Position numbers and translations under genes: made by a program. Source: an uncultured Lachnospiraceae bacterium (lineage in GTDB: Bacteria > Bacillota > Clostridia > Lachnospirales > Lachnospiraceae). Taken from it: a stretch of 36,417 nt of DNA. The stretch spans positions 1-36,417 of the forward strand of contig CADANR010000008.1 in NCBI GenBank assembly GCA_902789265.1, read 5' to 3'. Of this stretch, positions 1 to 9,223 are shown piece after piece. Under the pieces are notes generated by a model, which saw nothing but the letters and a program-made list of their open reading frames with translations, had not been told where the DNA came from and did no database searches. Position 1 is the stretch's first letter. Every line of letters starts with the position of its first letter.

Positions 1-2
1 AA

Positions 3-36
3 AAGAAATCCCACCCGGATATGGGTGGGATTTTCT
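3..36. terminator. Terminator-like hairpin at window edge
   Basis: ATCCCACCC and GGGTGGGAT form a perfect 9-bp stem with a short GGATAT-type loop, flanked by an A-rich left side and TTTTCTT on the right. It probably ends a + strand gene lying left of the window. The A/T flanks would let it work on both strands. Confidence 0.75.
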
Positions 37-39
37 TAC

Positions 40-71
40 TTCATAGGAAATTCCTCGGAATTTCCTATGAA
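40..71. repeat. Near-perfect palindrome
   Basis: TTCATAGGAAATTCC (40-54) is followed two bases later by its exact reverse complement (57-71). As DNA it is a 32-bp palindrome; as RNA it would be a long hairpin with almost no loop. It has no T-tract of its own. Its function is unknown. Confidence 0.6.
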
Positions 72-140
72 GCAAAATGCTCCGCAGGATGTGCACCTCG
101 CGGAAATGTAAATATTGCTTCGCAATCCGCTCGAGCGCGA

Positions 141-166
141 AAGAGTCGCAAGCGACTCTTTTTTAT
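141..166 (+). terminator. Rho-independent terminator-like hairpin
   Basis: AAGAGTCGC and GCGACTCTT pair as a 9-bp stem around a two-base loop (AA) and run into a T-tract (TTTTTTAT). No gene is visible between the first hairpin and this one. It would insulate the heat-shock operon from upstream transcription. Confidence 0.65.
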
Positions 167-173
167 GCTCAGG

Positions 174-251
174 AATGGGACCAGAGGGACAGTCCCCGTG
201 GTGACATTTCACAGAATGGGACCAGAGGGACAGTCCCCGTGGTGACATTTC
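174..251. repeat. Family 1 palindromic repeat, two tandem copies
   Basis: Two copies with a 41-base period (174-210 and 215-251) share AATGGGACCAGAGGGACAG and GTCCCCGTGGTGACATTT. The left arm reads TGGGACC instead of the TGTCACC seen elsewhere in the window, so the outer stem is imperfect here. The inner GGGA/TCCC stem is kept. The copies lie directly upstream of the hrcA promoter. Confidence 0.85.
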
Positions 252-261
252 AAAAAAGATG

Positions 262-290
262 TTGACAATTATCTGCGGTGGTGGTAGATT
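262..290 (+). promoter_or_regulatory. Promoter of the hrcA-dnaK operon
   Basis: TTGACA at 262-267, a 17-base spacer and TAGATT at 285-290 fit a vegetative sigma-A promoter (6/6 and 4/6 matches). The start point would be near 297, placing the CIRCE operator in the first transcribed bases, the usual arrangement for HrcA repression. Confidence 0.8.
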
Positions 291-303
291 ATGTCTTAGG
301 ATG

Positions 304-330
304 TTAGCACTCTAATCGAATGAGTGCTAA
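304..330. promoter_or_regulatory. CIRCE operator (HrcA binding site)
   Basis: TTAGCACTC (304-312), nine bases, then GAGTGCTAA (322-330) is an exact match to the CIRCE consensus. HrcA binds it and represses the operon; heat inactivates HrcA and relieves repression. Its position between promoter and hrcA implies autoregulation. No second CIRCE was seen before grpE, dnaK or dnaJ. Confidence 0.97.
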
Positions 331-353
331 CAAAGAAAAAGGAGGTCGGTTTC

Positions 354-1394
354 TTGGAGCAGTTGGATGAAAGAAAAATGAAGATTCTGCAAGCCATCAT
401 CCGGAACTATTTGGAAACCGGCGACCCTGTAGGATCGAGAACGATATCAAAATACACGGACTTAAATTTAAGTTCCGCAACGATCCGAAATGAGATGTCC
501 GATTTGGAAGAGATGGGTTATATCGTACAGCCCCACACTTCCGCAGGACGTATCCCCACCGACAGAGGGTACCGCTTATACGTCGACAGCATGATGGAAG
601 AGAATGCCCGTCAGGTGGAAGAGTTAAAAGAGATGCTCGTAGAGAAAGATGAGAAAATGGATCATCTTCTCAAGCAGGTGGCAAAGGTGCTGGCGGTGAA
701 TACCAATTACGCAACTATGGTTACGGCACCCCGTGTTACCGGAAATAAAGTAAAATTCATTCAGCTGTCCAGAGTCAGTGAAGAGCAGATTCTCGTAGTT
801 GTGGTAGCGGAAGGCAACATCATCAAGAACACGATGATTTCCGTCAGCGAACCGATTGATGATGAGATGATGTTAAAATTAAACATCCTTCTGAACACCA
901 GCTTAAACGGACTTGCGATTGATGAAATCAACTTAGCATTAATTTCCAGGATGAAAACCCAGGCCGGCGAATACGGTGCCTTTATCGGAGAAGTAATTGA
1001 TGCGGTTGCGGAAACCATCAAGGAAGACGATGACTTAGAAGTCTACACCTCCGGTGCGAACAATATTTTCAAGTATCCGGAACTTGCCAACGAACAGAAT
1101 GCAAGCGGTTTAATCACCGCATTTGAGGAAAAGCAAATCCTTGCACAGCTTGCCGATTATAATGCAGACGAATCTGAAACGAAGAACGGCATCCGCGTAT
1201 ACATCGGAGAGGAATCGCCGATTCAGGGCATGAAGGACTGCAGTATCGTAACGGCCAGTTACGAATTCGGAGACGGAATGAAGGGCACCATCGGAATCAT
1301 CGGACCGAAACGAATGGATTACGAGAAAGTCGTCGGAACGCTCCAGACCATCAAAAGCCAGCTGGATACACTTTATACGGACTATAAGAAATAG
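354..1394 (+). CDS. hrcA: Heat-inducible transcription repressor HrcA
   Basis: HrcA represses class I heat-shock genes by binding CIRCE, and its activity depends on the GroE chaperonin. The N-terminal winged helix occupies roughly residues 1-80, with the conserved GSRTISK and SSATIRNEMSDLEEMG stretches and the SAGRIPTDRGYR segment. The rest is the GAF-like and dimerisation part. At 346 residues it has normal length. I choose the TTG at 354 because GGAGGT at 341-346 lies eight bases upstream and translation then begins at the family's usual LDERK region. An earlier in-frame GTG at 324 lies inside the CIRCE operator and has no ribosome binding site. It is the first gene of the hrcA-grpE-dnaK-dnaJ operon. 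Confidence 0.96.
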   Translation: MEQLDERKMKILQAIIRNYLETGDPVGSRTISKYTDLNLSSATIRNEMSDLEEMGYIVQPHTSAGRIPTDRGYRLYVDSMMEENARQVEELKEMLVEKDEKMDHLLKQVAKVLAVNTNYATMVTAPRVTGNKVKFIQLSRVSEEQILVVVVAEGNIIKNTMISVSEPIDDEMMLKLNILLNTSLNGLAIDEINLALISRMKTQAGEYGAFIGEVIDAVAETIKEDDDLEVYTSGANNIFKYPELANEQNASGLITAFEEKQILAQLADYNADESETKNGIRVYIGEESPIQGMKDCSIVTASYEFGDGMKGTIGIIGPKRMDYEKVVGTLQTIKSQLDTLYTDYKK

Positions 1395-1416
1395 GGAAAA
1401 AAAGGAGATGTTCTGA

Positions 1417-2076
1417 ATGGCATCGAAGAAGAAGGAAAAAAAGAAAAAAGGAAAGAATCAAATGGATGAAATGAATATGACCGAAGCAACCGAAGAAATG
1501 GAAGCGGAGGAAAAAACCGAAGCCGGAGATGAGGCATGCGAAGAAAAAGATGCCGAAGCCGTGAAGAAAGAAGATGCGGAAGACGGAGAATCCAAAGAAG
1601 CCGGTGAAGAAAACGCAGAGGGAGAAGCCGGAGAGAAGGATCCGAAGCAGGAACGTATTAATGAGCTTGAGGACATGGTAAAGAGGCAGCTCGCCGAATT
1701 CGATAACTTCCGTAAGAGAAGCGACAAAGAAAAAGAGACCATGTTTGAAGCCGGAGCAAAGAGTGTAATCGAAAAGCTCCTTCCGGTAGTCGACAATTTC
1801 GAACGCGGACTTGCATCCATTCCGGAAGAGGAACTGGGCAGCGCACATGCGGAAGGCATGATGATGATATATAAGCAGTTGATGGGCGAACTTGAGAAAC
1901 TTGAAGTAAAACCCATCGAAGCGGTCGGGAAGGAATTCAATCCCGATTTGCACAACGCGGTAATGCAATGTGAAAGCGATGAGTACGAAAGCGGAATTGT
2001 CGCACAGGAGCTGCAGAAAGGTTATACATACCGCGACAGTGTGATAAGACACAGTATGGTATCAGTAGTATCGTAA
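1417..2076 (+). CDS. grpE: Nucleotide exchange factor GrpE
   Basis: GrpE releases ADP from DnaK and resets the chaperone cycle. The protein is 219 residues. Residues 1-75 are a Lys-rich start followed by a Glu/Ala/Lys-rich, probably disordered stretch. After that come the long dimerisation helix (RINELEDMVKRQLAEFDNFRKR) and the beta domain, ending with the conserved VAQELQKGYTYRDSVIR-type segment. The charged N-terminus is longer than in E. coli GrpE but is common in Clostridia. The gene starts 22 bases after hrcA with AAAGGAG upstream, so the two are co-transcribed. Confidence 0.96.
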   Translation: MASKKKEKKKKGKNQMDEMNMTEATEEMEAEEKTEAGDEACEEKDAEAVKKEDAEDGESKEAGEENAEGEAGEKDPKQERINELEDMVKRQLAEFDNFRKRSDKEKETMFEAGAKSVIEKLLPVVDNFERGLASIPEEELGSAHAEGMMMIYKQLMGELEKLEVKPIEAVGKEFNPDLHNAVMQCESDEYESGIVAQELQKGYTYRDSVIRHSMVSVVS

Positions 2077-2085
2077 ATTAATTAG

Positions 2086-3993
<1,908 letters not shown>

Positions 3994-4021
3994 AGAATAA
4001 TATTATTTGAAATAATTCTTA

Positions 4022-4049
4022 GCGAGAGGCGGTAACGTCCGCCTCTCGC
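4022..4049 (+). other. Intercistronic hairpin between dnaK and dnaJ
   Basis: GCGAGAGGCGG (4022-4032) and CCGCCTCTCGC (4039-4049) make a perfect 11-bp GC-rich stem with a six-base loop and no T-tract. Such a hairpin after dnaK may protect the hrcA-grpE-dnaK message from 3' decay or partly attenuate dnaJ. This is inference from position and structure. Confidence 0.7.
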
Positions 4050-4080
4050 ATAAGTGTGTAAATGAAAGGCAGTTAAAGAC

Positions 4081-5241
4081 ATGGCGGATAAGCGCGATTA
4101 TTACGAGATACTCGGGGTCCCGAAGACCGCGAATGATGATGAAATTAAAAAAGCATACAGAGCGCTGGCAAAGAAATATCACCCGGATATGAACCCGGAT
4201 AACCCGGAGGAAGCGGAGAAAAAATTCAAGGAAGCTTCCGAAGCATATGGTGTATTATCTGATCCGGAAAAGAGAAAACAGTATGATCAGTTCGGTCATG
4301 CGGCATTTGATGCAGGTGCCGGCGGTGCAGGCGGAGCATACGACTTCACGGGTATGGACTTCGGCGATATTTTCAGCGACCTGTTCGGATTCGGCGATAT
4401 TTTCGGCGGCGGTTCGAGAAGGGGCGCAACCCGGAACGGCCCGATGCGTGGTGCCGACAAGGTTGTGGATGTCCGCTTAACCTTTGAAGAAGCTGTCTTC
4501 GGTGTAGAGAAAGAGATTGAAGTTGATTCCAAGGAAGAATGTAAGACCTGTAAGGGAAGCGGAGCGAAGCCCGGAACATCACCCGAAACCTGCCCGAACT
4601 GTCGCGGAAAGGGACAGGTTCGTGTTACCACGAATTCCATTTTCGGACAGATTACATCCGTACAGACCTGTAGGGAATGTAACGGTCGCGGTAAGGTCAT
4701 CCGTGAGAAATGTACGGACTGCCGCGGTACGGGATATACCACCATTAAGAAACGCTATGCAGTGAAATTCCCGGCAGGTATTGATAATAACGGTCTTGCA
4801 TGCAAGATCCCCGGCAAGGGTGAACCCGGTCAGAACGGCGGACCGAGAGGAGATATCCTGGTTCGTACCATCGTTTCCAAGCACCCTGTTTTCCAGAGAC
4901 AGGAATACGATATTTATTCGACGGTTTCCCTTCCGTTTACGGTTGCAACACTCGGCGGCGATGTGCTGATTGATACCGTTGACGGTCAGGTGGCATACGA
5001 AGTAAAAGCCGGAACCCAGACCGATACTGTTATCCGCTTAAAAGGAAAAGGTGTGCCCACACTTCGAGATAAGGAAAAGAGGGGCGACCATTTCGTAAAA
5101 TTCGTTGTGAAGGTACCGGAGAAGTTAAGCTCCGAAGCAAAAGAAACACTTCGTAAATTCGACTCCTTAAGCGGCGATTACTTAAATGCCGCAAAGAACG
5201 CAGGCGTTCCGAAGGAGAAGAAAAAGAAGGGCTGGTTCTGA
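4081..5241 (+). CDS. dnaJ: Co-chaperone DnaJ (Hsp40)
   Basis: DnaJ delivers unfolded proteins to DnaK and stimulates its ATPase. The 386-residue protein has the complete class A layout. The J domain (about 1-70) contains the HPD motif in [11 protein letters not shown] Gly/Phe-rich linker (about 75-120) follows, then four zinc-binding CxxCxGxG repeats ([32 protein letters not shown]) and the C-terminal substrate-binding domains. The ATG at 4081 begins with the canonical [12 protein letters not shown] sequence. It is the last gene of the heat-shock operon and is followed by a strong terminator. Confidence 0.98.
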   Translation: MADKRDYYEILGVPKTANDDEIKKAYRALAKKYHPDMNPDNPEEAEKKFKEASEAYGVLSDPEKRKQYDQFGHAAFDAGAGGAGGAYDFTGMDFGDIFSDLFGFGDIFGGGSRRGATRNGPMRGADKVVDVRLTFEEAVFGVEKEIEVDSKEECKTCKGSGAKPGTSPETCPNCRGKGQVRVTTNSIFGQITSVQTCRECNGRGKVIREKCTDCRGTGYTTIKKRYAVKFPAGIDNNGLACKIPGKGEPGQNGGPRGDILVRTIVSKHPVFQRQEYDIYSTVSLPFTVATLGGDVLIDTVDGQVAYEVKAGTQTDTVIRLKGKGVPTLRDKEKRGDHFVKFVVKVPEKLSSEAKETLRKFDSLSGDYLNAAKNAGVPKEKKKKGWF

Positions 5242-5252
5242 AAGATATTAAA

Positions 5253-5279
5253 AAATAACGCCTCAGGCGTTATTTTTTT
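5253..5279 (+). terminator. Terminator of the heat-shock operon
   Basis: AAATAACGCC (5253-5262) and GGCGTTATTT (5266-5275) pair around a TCA loop and merge into a run of seven T. It lies 12 bases after the dnaJ stop codon. Confidence 0.93.
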
Positions 5280-5301
5280 GCGCGATATCTTATGGTACAT
5301 A

Positions 5302-5310
5302 TGCTATAAT
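5302..5310 (+). promoter_or_regulatory. Extended -10 promoter before recU
   Basis: TGCTATAAT is a perfect TATAAT with the TG extended -10 motif one base upstream. No good -35 hexamer stands at 16-18 bases, which is usual for extended -10 promoters. It lies between the dnaJ terminator and recU and would give a leader of about 34 bases. Confidence 0.7.
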
Positions 5311-5350
5311 ATATTTTGAGTTTTTATGGAAATGAGGCAACCGGAAACAG

Positions 5351-5884
5351 ATGGCAACATGGAAATCACGCGGGCTTCGAGGCTCGGTTCTCGAGGACAT
5401 GATTAACCGGACAAATGAAAAATACAGGGAAGCGGGACTTGCCCTGATTCAGAAGATTCCGACACCGATTACGCCGATTGAAATTGACCAAAAGACAAGA
5501 CATATCACCCTTGCCTATTTTGATCAGAAGAGTACGGTCGACTATATCGGTGTGGTACAGAAGGTCCCGGTTTGTTTTGATGCGAAGGAAAGCGCAACGG
5601 ATACGTTTTCACTTCAGAATATCCATGAGCACCAGGTAAAGTTCATGGGTGACTTCGAGGCGCAGGGCGGTGTTGCATTTTTCCTGATTTATTATACCGG
5701 AAGGGACGAGCTATATTATCTGCCGTATGAGTATTTAAAGCTTTTCTGGGACCGGGCGCAGAGTGGCGGACGCAAGAGCTTCCGGCACGACGAACTGAAT
5801 CCTGCGTATGTGATTCCGAAGCATGACGGCATTCTGGTGCCGTATCTGGATGTGTTAAAGATTGATCTGGCGGACAGAGAGTAG
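5351..5884 (+). CDS. recU: Holliday junction resolvase RecU
   Basis: RecU cleaves four-way DNA junctions in Firmicutes recombinational repair and segregation. I recognise the family from RG..LED at the N-terminus, the KIPTPI segment, the nuclease core VDYIG and FDAKES (acidic and Lys catalytic residues, matching FEAKET in Bacillus subtilis), then LQNIHEHQ, QGGVAFFLIYY, YYLPYEYL and FWDRAQSGGRKSF. The 177 residues match the core; the longer unstructured N-terminus of the Bacillus protein is absent. The start at 5351 has only a weak ribosome binding site, but nearby upstream ATGs are out of frame. In Bacillus recU sits beside ponA; here it stands alone between dnaJ and prmA. Confidence 0.9.
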   Translation: MATWKSRGLRGSVLEDMINRTNEKYREAGLALIQKIPTPITPIEIDQKTRHITLAYFDQKSTVDYIGVVQKVPVCFDAKESATDTFSLQNIHEHQVKFMGDFEAQGGVAFFLIYYTGRDELYYLPYEYLKLFWDRAQSGGRKSFRHDELNPAYVIPKHDGILVPYLDVLKIDLADRE

Positions 5885-5955
5885 TCGTATTTAAATAATT
5901 ATAACAGTAACAGGTGCTGTTAAAGTGAATTGAAAGGCACCACAGGAGCATAATT

Positions 5956-6915
5956 ATGAAGTGGAAAAAAATCACAATAAAAACAATTACGGATGCGGAA
6001 GACATTATCATCTGCAATCTCGAGGACATCGGTCTGGAAGGCGCGCAGATTGAGGATAAGGTGCCCATGACCGCACTGGAGAAAGAGCAGATGTTTGTCG
6101 ATATCCCGCCACAGACGGAGGAGGACGACGGCATTGCATATCTGAATTTCTTCGTGGAGGATTCCGAAGATCTGGATATGGAATCGCTCCTTTCGGATGT
6201 GCGCACCGTTCTGGATGAAACCAAAGAATATACGGATATCGGTGAGGGAACGATTCTGGTTTCCGAAACCGAGGATCTGGACTGGGTAAACAACTGGAAA
6301 AAATATTTCCACCGCTTCTTCATCGATGACTTACTTGTCATCCCATCCTGGGAAGAGGAAGAGATGCGGGAACATGACGGAAAAGTTTTACATATCGATC
6401 CCGGTACGGCATTCGGAACCGGAGCGCATGAAACAACAAGACTCTGCATCCGGCAGATTAAGAAGTATGTAACTCCGGAAACGGAGATTCTCGATGTCGG
6501 CTGCGGCAGCGGAATTCTTGCAATCGTGGCGCTTATGTACGGTGCAAAGCATGCAAAGGGAACGGATCTGGATCCCTGTGCACTGGATGCGACCATCGAA
6601 AATATGGAGAAAAACGGAATCGCAGAAGAAGATTTTGAAATGATAATCGGAAATATCATAACCGATAAGGCAGTACAGGACTGGGCCGGTTATGAGAAAT
6701 ATGACATTGTGGTTGCCAACATTCTTCATAATGTACTGGAACCGCTGACACCGGTAATTATTCATCAGTTGAAGCCCGGCGGAATCTATATCACTTCCGG
6801 CATCATTGCCGAAAAAGAAGATTTCGTTGTGGATGTCGTAAAGAATGCAGGCCTGGAACTTATGGAAGTCACCCGCGACGGTGAGTGGGTCAGTGTGACG
6901 GCAAGGAAAGCTTAG
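5956..6915 (+). CDS. prmA: Ribosomal protein L11 methyltransferase PrmA
   Basis: PrmA uses S-adenosylmethionine to methylate ribosomal protein L11. The N-terminal substrate-recognition domain spans about residues 1-110. The Rossmann methyltransferase domain follows, with the HIDPGTAFGTGAHETTRLC signature, the SAM-binding motif DVGCGSGILAI (from about residue 180) and VVANIL. At 319 residues it is of usual length. AGGAG lies ten bases before the ATG. It is followed 13 bases later by rsmE, a pairing common in Firmicutes after dnaJ. Confidence 0.96.
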   Translation: MKWKKITIKTITDAEDIIICNLEDIGLEGAQIEDKVPMTALEKEQMFVDIPPQTEEDDGIAYLNFFVEDSEDLDMESLLSDVRTVLDETKEYTDIGEGTILVSETEDLDWVNNWKKYFHRFFIDDLLVIPSWEEEEMREHDGKVLHIDPGTAFGTGAHETTRLCIRQIKKYVTPETEILDVGCGSGILAIVALMYGAKHAKGTDLDPCALDATIENMEKNGIAEEDFEMIIGNIITDKAVQDWAGYEKYDIVVANILHNVLEPLTPVIIHQLKPGGIYITSGIIAEKEDFVVDVVKNAGLELMEVTRDGEWVSVTARKA

Positions 6916-6928
6916 GCCGGGAGTAAAT

Positions 6929-7711
6929 ATGTATCACTTCTTTGTAGCAGAAGAAAACATCGACAAGGATGCACATAAAGTATTCATCGAAGGCGGAGAC
7001 TACAATCATATCCGCAATGTTCTTCGTATGCATCCGGGCGAGGAAATCTCCGTCGGCACAGGTTTAAGTGACGATGAATATCGCTGTGAAATCGAAGGAT
7101 ACGAAGATGGAAGAGTAATCTGTAAGCTTATGTTTATCAAAAAGGCCGATGTGGAATCACCGGTGAAAATCATTCTTTTTCAGGGACTTCCGAAGGCGGA
7201 TAAAATGGAACTCATTATCCAGAAATGCGTGGAACTCGGTGTTTCGGAAATCGTACCGGTTTCCTGCAAACGCTGCATCGTTAAGCTGGATGATAAAAAA
7301 GCTGCAAATAAAATCGCCCGCTGGCAGCAGATTGCGGAAGCAGCGGCAAAGCAGAGCAAACGTGCCATCATTCCGAAAGTGGCAGATGTGATGGACATGA
7401 AAAATGCCATCCGCTATGCAGAGGAGATGGACATCAAGATGATTCCTTACGAGCTTGCGGAAGGAACGAAGGAGACGAAAGCAATTTTCACCGAACTGAA
7501 GAAATTAACTGAAACCGGAAATACAAAAGGACCCGTACCCCGTGTGGCAGTCTTCATAGGTCCCGAGGGCGGCTTCGAAGAGGAAGAAGTGAAGCAGGCG
7601 ACCGAAACCGGCATCCTTCCGATTTCTCTCGGTAACCGGATTCTTCGCACCGAAACCGCCGGCATGGTTGTCCTTTCGTGGATTAACTACTGTTTAGAAG
7701 TTGAAGGTTGA
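6929..7711 (+). CDS. rsmE: 16S rRNA m3U1498 methyltransferase RsmE
   Basis: RsmE methylates U1498 of 16S rRNA using SAM. The protein is 260 residues: an N-terminal PUA-like domain beginning MYHFFV and including the HIRNVLRM segment, then the SPOUT domain. The SPOUT domain has the QGLPKADKMELIIQKCVELGV segment and the knot motifs GPEGGFEEEEV (about residue 211) and LGNRILRTETA. It is probably translated from the prmA message. Its stop is followed at once by a family 2 repeat element, which likely marks the operon end, since no standard terminator is seen. Confidence 0.96.
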   Translation: MYHFFVAEENIDKDAHKVFIEGGDYNHIRNVLRMHPGEEISVGTGLSDDEYRCEIEGYEDGRVICKLMFIKKADVESPVKIILFQGLPKADKMELIIQKCVELGVSEIVPVSCKRCIVKLDDKKAANKIARWQQIAEAAAKQSKRAIIPKVADVMDMKNAIRYAEEMDIKMIPYELAEGTKETKAIFTELKKLTETGNTKGPVPRVAVFIGPEGGFEEEEVKQATETGILPISLGNRILRTETAGMVVLSWINYCLEVEG

Positions 7712-7718
7712 GCTGTTT

Positions 7719-7852
7719 GAGCACGTGACCGGCAGTTACAGCGGCGGGCTCTATAGAACACGAGCAAAACATAGACTTAAAGATAATAATAAAGTATAAA
7801 TTGCGAGCTTCTACGAGACTGCCGCGGGAATCTGCGCGGTCACGATGCGAGC
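7719..7852. repeat. Family 2 composite inverted-repeat element, copy 1
   Basis: Two GC-rich arms of about 47-50 bases (7719-7765 and 7803-7852) flank a roughly 37-base AT-rich centre. The right arm, reverse-complemented, aligns with the left arm through CGTGACCG, the CAG..GCGGC part and CTC..TAGAA, so the whole can fold into a long imperfect hairpin. GCGGGCTCTATAGAAC recurs inverted at 17704-17719, and the CTACGAGACTGC part recurs inverted near 17640. The 171 bases between rsmE and nifS contain little else apart from a weak promoter. Confidence 0.75.
7772..7800 (+). promoter_or_regulatory. Possible nifS promoter inside the repeat centre
   Basis: TAGACT (7772-7777), a 17-base spacer and TATAAA (7795-7800) give 4/6 and 5/6 matches to the sigma-A consensus. 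It lies in the AT-rich centre of the repeat element and points at nifS. The context is AT-rich, so a chance match is possible. Confidence 0.4.
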
Positions 7853-7882
7853 AGAAGAATAAAACAGAAATCGAGATTAACC

Positions 7883-9223
7883 ATGGAATGTTACTTGGAT
7901 AACTCCGCCACCACAAAATGCTTACCGGAAGTCGTGGAGGCGGTCACAAACTGCATGACCGAAAATTACGGCAACCCGTCCAGCATGCACTTAAAGGGTG
8001 TGGAGGCAGAGAAGATTATGCGCTCCGCAAAGGAAACCATTGCCAAAACACTCAAAGTCGATGCAAAAGAGATCTTCTTTACATCCGGTGGAACGGAGTC
8101 CGATAACTGGGCTGTACTGCAGTCTGCCAGAGCCGCAAAACGGGACGGCATGCATGTTATCACAACGAAGATTGAGCATGCGGCAATTTTAAATCCGATG
8201 AAACAGCTTGAAAAAGAAGGGTTTGAAGTTACGTATCTCGGAACCGATGAGTATGGTCGGATTTCTTTGGAAGAATTGAAAAATGCCATCCGGCCGGATA
8301 CGGTGCTCGTTTCCGTGATGGGTGTAAATAATGAAATCGGAACGGTGGAGCCGGTTGCCGAAGCAGGTGAACTGATTAAGAAATGCAACCCGAAAACCTT
8401 ATTTCATGTGGACGGAGTGCAGATGTACGGGAAACTTCCCATCTATCCGAAGCGGATGAAAATCGACATGCTCTCCGTTTCCGGGCATAAGATTCACGGA
8501 CCGAAGGGCATCGGCATCCTTTACATTTCGGAGAAAGTAAAGATTACGCCGCTTATTTTAGGCGGTGGGCAGCAGAAAGGTATGCGTTCCGGAACGGATA
8601 ACGTGCCGGGAATTGCGGGATTTGCCAAGGCTGCCGAAATCCTATGCGCCAACATGGAAGAGGATGCGGAAAAGATGTCTGCGTTAAGAGACCTGTTTCT
8701 TACGGAAGTGACGAAACTTGAAGGCGTTACCGCAAACGGCCCTGCGAAATGCAGAATTACCGCCATCACCGAGAACGCAAATGCAGAAAATTCAAATACG
8801 GAAACTGCTGCAGACAGCACAGTTATCCCCGCAGCACCTCATATCGCCAGCATTTCGGTAGAGGGTGTGAGAGCGGAAGTGCTTCTACACGCACTTGAGG
8901 AAAAAGGGGTTTATGTATCCGCGGGCAGTGCCTGCGCATCCAATAAGCCGGCGATTTCCGAAACCTTAAAAGCCATCGGGCTTAAGAAGGAACTTCTGGA
9001 TTCCACGATTCGCTTCAGTCTGTCGATTTTTACTACGGAAGAGGAAATCCGTTACGCGGTCGCTTCCGTACATTGTACTCTGCGTCATCGAATTCTTCAG
9101 CGTCGTATTGCTTCACGTTGCATACGCACTTTCCCAGTACGGCCCGGAGAAGGCACTTCTTATTGCCATCGGTTTCCTGCCGGCGTTACTTACGATTCTT
9201 TTTTACCGTCTTGTAAAAAATGA
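7883..9223 (+). CDS. nifS: Cysteine desulfurase (NifS/IscS family), odd C-terminus
   Basis: This PLP enzyme takes sulfur from cysteine as a persulfide and probably supplies ThiI, encoded downstream. Visible features are YLDNSATT at the start, TSGGTESDNWA, TKIEHAAIL, HVDGVQMYGK, the PLP lysine in SGHKIHGPKGIG and the catalytic Cys in SAGSACASNK. Residues about 297-320 are a low-complexity Asn/Thr/Ala insertion not typical of the family. Family similarity stops at about residue 392 (TTEEEIRYAV). The last ~54 residues are Arg/Cys/Pro-rich, overlap the kinase frame and look like out-of-frame translation. The usual short C-terminal helix seems lost. Core activity is likely intact, but not certain. 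Confidence 0.88.
   Translation: MECYLDNSATTKCLPEVVEAVTNCMTENYGNPSSMHLKGVEAEKIMRSAKETIAKTLKVDAKEIFFTSGGTESDNWAVLQSARAAKRDGMHVITTKIEHAAILNPMKQLEKEGFEVTYLGTDEYGRISLEELKNAIRPDTVLVSVMGVNNEIGTVEPVAEAGELIKKCNPKTLFHVDGVQMYGKLPIYPKRMKIDMLSVSGHKIHGPKGIGILYISEKVKITPLILGGGQQKGMRSGTDNVPGIAGFAKAAEILCANMEEDAEKMSALRDLFLTEVTKLEGVTANGPAKCRITAITENANAENSNTETAADSTVIPAAPHIASISVEGVRAEVLLHALEEKGVYVSAGSACASNKPAISETLKAIGLKKELLDSTIRFSLSIFTTEEEIRYAVASVHCTLRHRILQRRIASRCIRTFPVRPGEGTSYCHRFPAGVTYDSFLPSCKK

Noticed and set aside
21-265. Small ORFs in the first 265 bases on both strands
   Set aside because: They run through terminators and the tandem palindromic repeat; no start signals or recognisable protein.
324-353. Earlier GTG start for hrcA
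   Set aside because: It lies inside the CIRCE operator and lacks a ribosome binding site, while TTG at 354 is correctly spaced from GGAGGT.
1351-2052. 233-residue - strand frame opposite grpE
   Set aside because: Phe/Leu-rich complement of the Glu/Lys-rich GrpE coding strand; an artefact of composition.
4022-4049. dnaK-dnaJ hairpin as a true terminator
   Set aside because: No T-tract follows, and dnaJ has no separate promoter visible, so readthrough is required.
5643-6659. 338-residue - strand reading frame opposite recU and prmA
   Set aside because: Antisense shadow: Ser/Ile-rich composition, no ribosome binding site, and the + strand genes have clear family motifs.
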